Assembly (NCBI GenBank): GCA_007258455.2
Contig: VDFB02358134.1
Span: 209,185,394-209,249,393 of the forward strand
Source: Sequoia sempervirens
Lineage: Eukaryota; Streptophyta; Pinopsida; Cupressales; Cupressaceae
Direction of reading: 5' to 3'
Length of the DNA stretch: 64,000 bases
Shown: one piece after another, positions 57,274-64,000 of the stretch
Layout of the letters: each line of letters starts with the position of its first letter
Position numbering within the stretch: the first letter of the stretch is position 1
Notes under the pieces: generated by a model
What the model saw: only the letters and a program-made list of their open reading frames with translations
Databases searched by the model: none
Told to the model about the DNA's origin: nothing
Program-made: the position numbers and the translations under genes

Positions 57274-58071
57274 TTTTTAGACTTTCTTACATTTTACATA
57301 TTTAAACAAAGGTATTTTTTGATTCACCTTCAAACAAAGGTGTTTTCAAAATTTTTCCCTTTTGAGTTGAACAAACTAGTGTCACAAGTTTGTGACACAC
57401 TATTGTGGGTTTACCCAAATAGTTCAAGTGAAAATTAATATAAATAGAATTTGCACACACGGATAACATGAAATTGAGATGTGAAGAAGATTGTTATTGA
57501 TGATTTTTGTCCTTAGGGTCCCAAAAAAATAATCCCTAGTGCCCTTTTCCTATAATAGGTTCTTCTTTCAAGGTCAAAGGTGGTGAACATATTCAAAATA
57601 AAATAACCAAAGAAGACAATGAAGGTGGATGTTATAACTATTTTAATAAAAAAAATTAGATTTTTTGGTAAAAGGAATAGAAAGGGACTTTTGTTTGAAG
57701 GTCTGGGATTTTTCTATTTTTGGAAACTACCTTTGTTCGAAGGATTTTTTAAGTTTCACACATTCAAATGAAGGCATTTTTTGACTCACCTTCGAACAAA
57801 GGTGTTTTCAACTTTTTTCCCTTCCATGTTGAAAAAACTAGTGTCATAAGTTTGAGATTCACTATTGTTAGTTTACCCAAATAATTCAAGTAAAATCAAT
57901 ATAAATAGAATTTTCACACATGGATAACATGAAATCAAGATGTGAAGAAAATTGATATTGATGATTTTTTTCATCATCAAAGGTGGTGAACATATTCAAA
58001 ATAAGATAACCAAAGAAGACAATGAAGGTGGATGTTATAAATATTGTAATAATAAACTCTAGATTTGTTGG
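57212..58071 (+). repeat. Tandem repeat, two units (about 463 and 397 bp)
   Basis: Unit 1 starts 'gaatagaaagggactt' at 57212, unit 2 at 57675. Both contain 'caccttcraacaaaggtgtttt', 'actagtgtcayaagtttg', 'cactattgtgggtttaccc/cactattgttagtttaccc', 'cacacaYggataacatgaaat' and 'gaaggtggatgttataa'. Unit 2 lacks about 65 bp found in unit 1 near 57510-57575. The 'tattgtgggtttaccc' block recalls the R-family terminus. Confidence 0.85.
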
Positions 58072-58120
58072 TGTATAAGAGTGAATTTGTACCCTAGGCA
58101 CAATTCCCCTTTTTTTTGTA

Positions 58121-58923
58121 TACACTTTAGAAAACCAACGTTAGAGGCTTAAATTTACTTCAGCCCATTGTTGGCGGTCCACATGGAGCCTATTTTATGC
58201 ATTGATGGAGGTGTTTTTGTTGGGGATGCTTGCGCGGCTGCAAATGTCTGTGTGGCTTGCTTACATCCCTCGTAAATTCATGTGGCTGAGCTAGTAGAGG
58301 AATTACTCTTCCCATTGGCAGCAAAGTTGTAACACCTCCTTCGGTCAACTGACCTGAATATGGTTGTTTTCTTCCTCATTTCTTCATATTTAGTCCTTAA
58401 ACTTGCATTGAGGAGGTTAGAAAGAATTTTTCAATATATCAACTTTCCATTCTTGCACTCACACATTCACTCTCAAGCTCACTTTCACTCACTCCAAGAA
58501 TTCAAGCATTCCATTGGAACAATATCAAACTTTGTCACTTCAGTAGAGAAAATTTGGGACCACACCATTACATTAGAGACTTGAGTTCCTCTTATTTCTC
58601 CCTCAAGAAGCCTTGAGTGCTCTTGGTGGAGGTGGTAAGCTTCCTTCTCCTCTGCTCTATCACTTGGTTGAGTAGCATAGTACTGCATTGTAGTGTTTTT
58701 GTTTTCATTACATTGCTTCTTTATCTTGTTCCTTTGGCTGTCCATGGAGGTGGAAACACCTAAACCAGGGTTTGACTAAGGTAGACCCCTATACAACCAC
58801 CCAACATTTCCTCTCTTGTTGTGTGTAGGTGAACGCACTTTGTGGAGCTAGCTGGAAAATAGGCTCTTCTACGAGATTATCTCATCACCTTAGCTTTGGT
58901 ATAGCTACTTTATCACTTTTTTT
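58121..58923 (-). repeat. Dispersed repeat, inverted relative of 45800-46610
   Basis: Collinear with the reverse complement of 45800-46610 right up to the assembly gap. Small frames inside (58360-58584, 58485-58745) are not conserved and are probably not genes. Confidence 0.7.
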
Positions 58924-59023
58924 NNNNNNNNNNNNNNNNNNNNNNNNNNNNNNNNNNNNNNNNNNNNNNNNNNNNNNNNNNNNNNNNNNNNNNNNNNNNN
59001 NNNNNNNNNNNNNNNNNNNNNNN
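58924..59023. other. Assembly gap, exactly 100 N
   Basis: A run of 100 unknown bases, the conventional length for a scaffold gap of unknown size. The sequence right of it is a near copy of 42966-45747. Confidence 0.99.
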
Positions 59024-61794
59024 TTGATTTGTAGTCCAAGGAAGAAATTCATCTCACCAAACATAGACATTTCAAAATCTTTTTGCATCTCTTCAGTAAA
59101 CATCTTGCACATAGTTTCATTTCCTCCAAAAATAACGTCATCCACATATACAACTACTATCAAGATCTTATCATCTTCAATTTTGAAATATAAATTGCTA
59201 TCTTTTGCACCTTTGTTGAAACCTTTCCAAATAAAATATCTATCCAACCTTGCATACCAAGCTCTGTGAGCTTGCTTCAAGCCATATAAATAATTTTTCA
59301 ATCTGTAGAGCATATCTAGTTGATCTGACAACTAGAATCCTTCTGGTTGTTTCATGAAGACTTCTTCTAACTCAACATTAAAAAATGGAGACTTCACATC
59401 CATCTAGTAAACATTAAATTCCTTATGAGTAGCAAACGCCAAAAACATTCTAATAGCTTCCATTCTAGCCATCGGAGCAAAAGTCTCCTGGAAATCTATG
59501 CCTTCCACTTGTGAGTAGGGTCAATGTAGGATCATGGGGGTCCAAACTAGGCCTCTAAGTGGTGATGAAAATTCAGAAAATCAGAGTTAGACAACATGAC
59601 ACAAATTTGAATAGGTTATTAACATAATTTGAAAAATATGCAAAAACAAAAGTTGTAGCAAATTGAGTGTAGCTTCTAGGCTACCCGTCTTTTTTTGGAA
59701 AAAGGTAAATTTGTTGCAAAAATTTGAAATTTCAATGTAGTGGTCCTAAATTTTTTAGGAAAAAGATAAGAAGCAGGTGTATGTTTGACCACCCTAAGTA
59801 CAAGAAAAAAAAAAATTCTTTATGAATCTTTCAATATAAGTATAGGACACATGACTGGATGTGGCGAATTTTTTTTTGTATTTTTTTTCCATGTAAATAA
59901 TTAGTTATGTTTTTTTATTAGAAATTTTCAGAATTATTAAAATGTATGTGTCTAACCACCATAACTTGGTAAAAAATTAATGAAATTCATTTTTTTTTTA
60001 ATTCTATATTATGGGAAGCATAGATTGTGGTGCATATTATAGGTTTGAAAAATGTTAAGTAGTTTGAAAGTTATAGAAGTTTTTCAATCAACCTATCAAT
60101 TAGGACTTTCTAAGTCGTAATGTATGTAGAAAATCAATAATAATTATTTATTAAATTCAAATTAAGGCATAACTTATATTTGTGGAAAGATGAATTTTTT
60201 TTCTATAAACCTTTTTCGTTCCATGAAATTTGGATTAAAAATAAGTCATTAGCCATAAGGGTGAACTTCAAAAAAATAAGAAAATTGTCTAAACATGTTT
60301 TTTGGGTTGACTTTCCAGGTTAAGCAATCTTGAACCAAATCCCCGAGCCTATTGATTATGTCAGAAAAAATGGTATCCATTCAAAATGGATATCCATTAC
60401 TTGTATTATTTATAATACATAATATTATATAATATGTATTATGTATTATGTATTTATAATACATATATTTATAATATGTAATATTATGTATTATATAATA
60501 TGTATTATATATTATATATTATATATTATGAATTATATTATATATTATATTATATACTATATACTACATATATTTTGTATAGTATATTATATATTATATA
60601 TATTAAATATTAAATATTATATTGATATTATGTAATATATATTATATATTATATAATATATTTAATACATAGTATATATTATATATTTGTTGATGTGCGA
60701 CCAATTCAAAAGAGAGAGAGGGAGGGAGTGGAAGGGACTTGAGAGAGAGGGAGAGAGAGATACTTGAGAGGGATAAAAGGAGGGAGACTTGAGAGGGAAA
60801 GAGGGAGAGAGGGAGGGAGAGAGAGACTTGAGATGGAGAGAGAGAGATACTTGAGAGGGAGAGAGGAAGGGAGAGAGTCCAAGAGAGAGAGAGGGGGGCC
60901 TAAGAGTGAGAGGGGGAGAGAGAAAGAGAGAAAGACTTAACAAGGAGAGAGAGTTGAGAGGGAGAGCTAGAGGAAGAGAGGGAGAGAGAGAGAGACTTGA
61001 GAGGGAGAGAGCAAGAGAGAGACTTGAGAGGGAGAGAGGGAGAGAGGAGAGAGGGAGACTTGAGAGGGAGAGAGAGGGAGAGAGAGAGACCTAAGAGGGA
61101 GGGAGAGAGGAAGCTCTAAGAGACTTGAGAGAGAGAGAGATGGGCTCGAGAGTGAGAGGGAGAGAGAGTTGAGATGGAGAGATGGAGGGAGAGATAGAGA
61201 GAGGGAGAGAGGGAGAGGGAGAGAGGGAGAGAGAGGGAGAGAGAGAGAGTTGAGAGGAAGAGTGTTTTCCCATGTTGGGACCCTCTAGAATAAGAAGTGA
61301 TGCAACCATAAAACAAAACCATTACAACTCAATTCAACATGCATGCATTAAAACCTTCAAGCTTAATGACATTTCATTAGATCCTTCATGTTAAAGGTAT
61401 AAAATCATCATGAATAAGAATCATTATCTTTCAACCATGACATTGTAAGAGAGGGGGACCAACCACGTTCAAGGCCCCAGGTCATGAAGAGCCAAGAGCG
61501 GAAGCCTGCCCTAACTTACCTCAGTTTAAAGTAATGTTTTGAAATGAGGGACGGGAATGATGAGGACTATGAGGTCCCTCAATCACTTTGAAAACACGAA
61601 AATGTGGAATGGGGCTAGGCAAGCTAGTTTTTGAGTTCAACACTGTACCTCGGGAAACTCTCTACTCGAGGATGAAAATGTGGTTCCGGGATGATAGTGT
61701 GACACGCTAGTGTCTCTCAAGTGCACTAGAATCTGTGTGGCCAAAGGACCAAAAAGATAAGGTTAACCACTAGAAAAAAAATTAACGACCTAGC
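59024..61794 (+). repeat. 2.77-kb duplicated segment, copy 2
   Basis: Near-identical to 42966-45747. Parts: Copia-3 RT end on the minus strand (59024-59518; the catalytic VYVDD is retained), spacer (59519-60402), TA-rich block (60403-60697), GA-rich minisatellite (60708-61262) and spacer to 61794. At 61794 it is entered by an LTR at a point where copy 1 reads straight through ('gacctagc|taatgg'). Confidence 0.95.
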
Positions 61795-63080
61795 TGTAGA
61801 CGTCGAATTTGATCACTTCCATATGATCAAACACGTCTCCTTTGTCATCTGGTTGTCTATCCCCTATGTTGATATTAATTAAACCATTTATTTAATTAAT
61901 ACCTTGCATCTTACATAAGGGTCCTAAAATATTTAATTTAATAAATACTTTACCCCTCTTCCTCCTCTAAATTAATAAATATACCATTTAATTTAATTTA
62001 GTCATATTCCCCTTTTGGAATTAAAATTCATTTTTAATTCCCCTTTTCTCTCTCATGGACACATCCTCCAACTTTTGCAAGTTGGTCTCTAATCCATCTT
62101 AATTACTTCATCTTCTTCTAATTAACTAGGGTTAGCATGTGCACACCCTTAATCATCATTAGGGTCACATCCTCCATAATCTCCCACTTGCTTCTAATGA
62201 GTCATTAGTCCATCTAATTAAGTAATTGCACAACCTTAATCATTTGGTTAGTCTAACCTAATCCTCCTCCCACTTATGGCATGTGTCCTTAATTCAACCT
62301 TATTAAAGGCTTTTTCCTTTTGGGCAAGGCACTCCACTTTCCCATGTGAATTTTTAATTCACCTTTTAATCCCCCAATGCACCCAAAAGGAATGTTTAAT
62401 TCCTTAACTTCTTCCCACATGTCCTCTAATTATTCTTTATTCTTTCCCATCTCCCTATGAGAATATTTGAGGAATTTTTAATTCCTCACATGTCCTCTCA
62501 TCCACATGGGGACAAGGACCTCCTTTATGAGGAGATCTTGTCCAATCCCAAGGTACTTTGTACCCCCCTCCATGTCATGTACCCTCCTTCCACCTCATGT
62601 CCACTTCACATTTTAGGCTATATCACATGCCACATGTCAAGATGTGAGGGCTTGTGAGTTCTCAACTCACCTTAGCCCTACATCTTGATATTTGGTGGTC
62701 AATCTGACCGTCCATTTCCTCTAGGATTCCCAAAACTCCTATAAATACCCCCTTTCTCTCTTTTGGAGAGATCATCTTTGCTAGCCAAACTCGCAATTTT
62801 ATTTCTCAACATACACTTAGCCATTTTCATGTTTTCATCCACTTGCACTCATCCTCACAACATCATTTAGCTTGCATCTTGTGCCATCCAAGGAGCATAC
62901 ACATCAAAGATCGAAGGGCCAACCAAAGGATCGATTCGAGGCAAGGTATAATGTTCCATTTGTTGCTTTTATCTTGTGTTGTTTCCAACTTAGGCTAATC
63001 TTGAGGTGTAGGTTGTTTTGGTGTTTATTTGCACTCTTTTATTTGCTGCTTGTTTTCTAATGCTTATATTTGACCTATCA
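61795..63080 (+). repeat. 5' LTR of a gypsy-like element (about 1286 bp)
   Basis: Starts TGTAGACGTCGAATTTGATC and ends TTTGACCTATCA. Copy 1 of the surrounding duplication gives the empty site, so the left border is firm. TATA box 'ctataaata' at 62739-62747. It is followed by a primer-site-like 'tggcatgcctggtgggaccc' at 63088-63107. The style matches Tat-like plant gypsy elements. The rest of the element lies beyond the window. Confidence 0.75.
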
Positions 63081-63087
63081 CATTTCT

Positions 63088-63107
63088 GGCATGCCTGGTG
63101 GGACCCA
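63088..63107 (+). other. Candidate primer-binding site
   Basis: TGGCATGCCTGGTGGGACCC begins 8 bases after the proposed LTR end, with the obligatory TGG. I cannot name the matching tRNA. Confidence 0.45.
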
Positions 63108-63149
63108 CAAACAGGTCTCTTTCTTTCATGTTTGCTATTTTTTGCAGGT

Positions 63150-63350
63150 CTCGGTTATAGAGTGGCGGACCTGTCTTGACAGAGTGGCGGACCTGTCCTG
63201 CTGTGGCTGACCTATCCTCCGGTGGCGGACCTGTCTTGCTATGGCAGACCTGTCCTGACAGAGTGGCGGACCTGTCCTCGCAGAGTGGAAGACTTGTCCT
63301 CGCAGAGTGGCAGACTTGTCCCTGCAGAGTGGCATACCTGTCCTCCTGAA
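63150..63350 (+). repeat. Short minisatellite, about 22-24 bp unit, eight or so copies
   Basis: 'gcagagtggcggacctgtcc' and close variants ('gacagagtggcggacctgtc', 'ctatggcagacctgtcctga') repeat through the leader of the gypsy-like element. Frames on the minus strand (63064-63363, 63135-63335) are repeats of a short Thr/Gly/Ser/Arg-rich unit and are not convincing genes. Confidence 0.85.
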
Positions 63351-63593
63351 GGTGAAATTTCAAGTTTTTGTCGATTGTCTTTTGGTAAACTAGGCACGTA
63401 GTTTAATTAGAGGGGTCAACAAACCTTGTTTGACGTGCTTGTGGAAGGCTATTTGATGTATCCAATCCCCTTGCGCCATTTGGCGATCCTGGGTGATGAG
63501 AAATCATAGCTTTCAAGTCCTTTGAGTCACCCATTTTTTATTTCTTAGTGGGACCTGCTTGGGGATTTCATCACCCCAAGGGACAATTCCAAC

Positions 63594-63620
63594 CACGTGT
63601 ACCGGTGGGGTATATAAAGG
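63594..63620 (+). promoter_or_regulatory. G-box and TATA box, strong promoter-like core
   Basis: CACGTG at 63594-63599 and TATATAAAGG at 63611-63620, 11 bp apart, in a less AT-rich context. A start of transcription would be expected some 30 bp downstream. It sits in the internal leader of the gypsy-like element rather than in its LTR, which is unusual. No coding frame follows within the window. Confidence 0.45.
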
Positions 63621-64000
63621 GGGGAGAGCGAAAGCTATACCTCAATCCAACCACGTTGTAATTGGTGAAGCATCGGGATGTCGTGAAGAGTTGTTCTGAG
63701 CCTTTAGTATCTCGCTAAGGTTCCCAACTCACGCTTGTAATGGGTTGGTGTTCACGGTTTGGGCCTCACGTACTGAGTGTATATCAAGGACTCCTTAGCA
63801 ACCATGTGCATCCTAGAGTAGAAGACTTTGTTGACCATACCTGTTTCTACTAATCTTAGGGTTGTGTTGTTTGAATTGTCTTTTTCGTGCAAAAACTAGT
63901 GATTATTAGTTTGGCCAAATCTTTTTATGATTGCTATATTTTGGGTCCTTTGCCTTACTCGTCCATCAAAACATCAAGCTTAAACTTATCCTTTGGAAGA

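Noticed and set aside
58829..59269. Frame running across the N gap
   Set aside because: It is an artefact of translating unknown bases. The right part is the antisense of Copia-3 reverse transcriptase.
63064..63363. 99-codon frame with repeated short motif on the minus strand
   Set aside because: It is a by-product of the 22-24-bp minisatellite. No start context or family.

Overview
The window is a gene-poor, AT-rich stretch of nuclear DNA from a plant, most likely a large-genome seed plant. A gymnosperm would fit the density of old, nested Ty1/copia, Ty3/gypsy and RNase H-bearing L1 elements, but no marker in the sequence fixes the species. I see no intact host protein gene, no convincing tRNA or rRNA gene and no CRISPR array. 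Nearly everything recognisable is transposable-element derived, plus tandem and low-complexity repeats. The one long, intact, biologically meaningful reading frame is ORF1 of an almost complete L1-type LINE.

Layout. 1-6.9 kb: two oppositely oriented halves of one Ty1/copia family (gag-protease half on minus, 3' half on plus), and three copies of an undescribed repeat ('R') that end in a shared gtgRgatcaccc terminus. One R copy carries a tRNA-like SINE with a perfect 17-bp target duplication. 7.9-8.8 kb: a head-to-tail 452-bp duplication, with an older copy at 11.9-13.2 kb that was split by a 5'-truncated LINE. 13.46-13.88 kb: a TA-flanked MITE whose empty site survives, inverted, at 25.99 kb. 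14.5-23.1 kb: an AT-rich array with units of about 410 bp, split by a 6.2-kb L1 (14918-21152, minus) with a 21-bp target duplication. 23.4-25.2 kb: degenerate telomere-like TTAGGG-rich DNA and a large inverted repeat.

26.7-43.5 kb: a decayed second L1 (plus) that contains a 1.5-kb T/C-rich block. It was later invaded by a 6.8-kb copia element (32139-38966), and its 3' end is cut by a third copia element (minus, 40376-43460). 43.5-45.7 kb: spacer, TA-repeat and GA-repeat DNA that recurs almost identically at 59.0-61.8 kb beyond a 100-N assembly gap. 46-54 kb: remnants of a Tat-like Ty3/gypsy element (72-bp minisatellite, RNase H, integrase, 3' LTR). 54-58.9 kb: tandem and palindromic repeats and a fourth, inverted R copy. 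61.8-64 kb: the 5' LTR and leader of another gypsy-like element, which continues past the window.

How parts work together: the LINE ORF1 product (RNA-binding zinc-knuckle protein) and ORF2 product (endonuclease, reverse transcriptase, RNase H) would form the retrotransposition particle. In both L1 elements the ORF1 stop and ORF2 start overlap as ATGA, although the elements are very different in sequence. The LTR elements would use gag, protease, integrase, reverse transcriptase and RNase H, but every pol region here is broken by stops, frameshifts or deletions.
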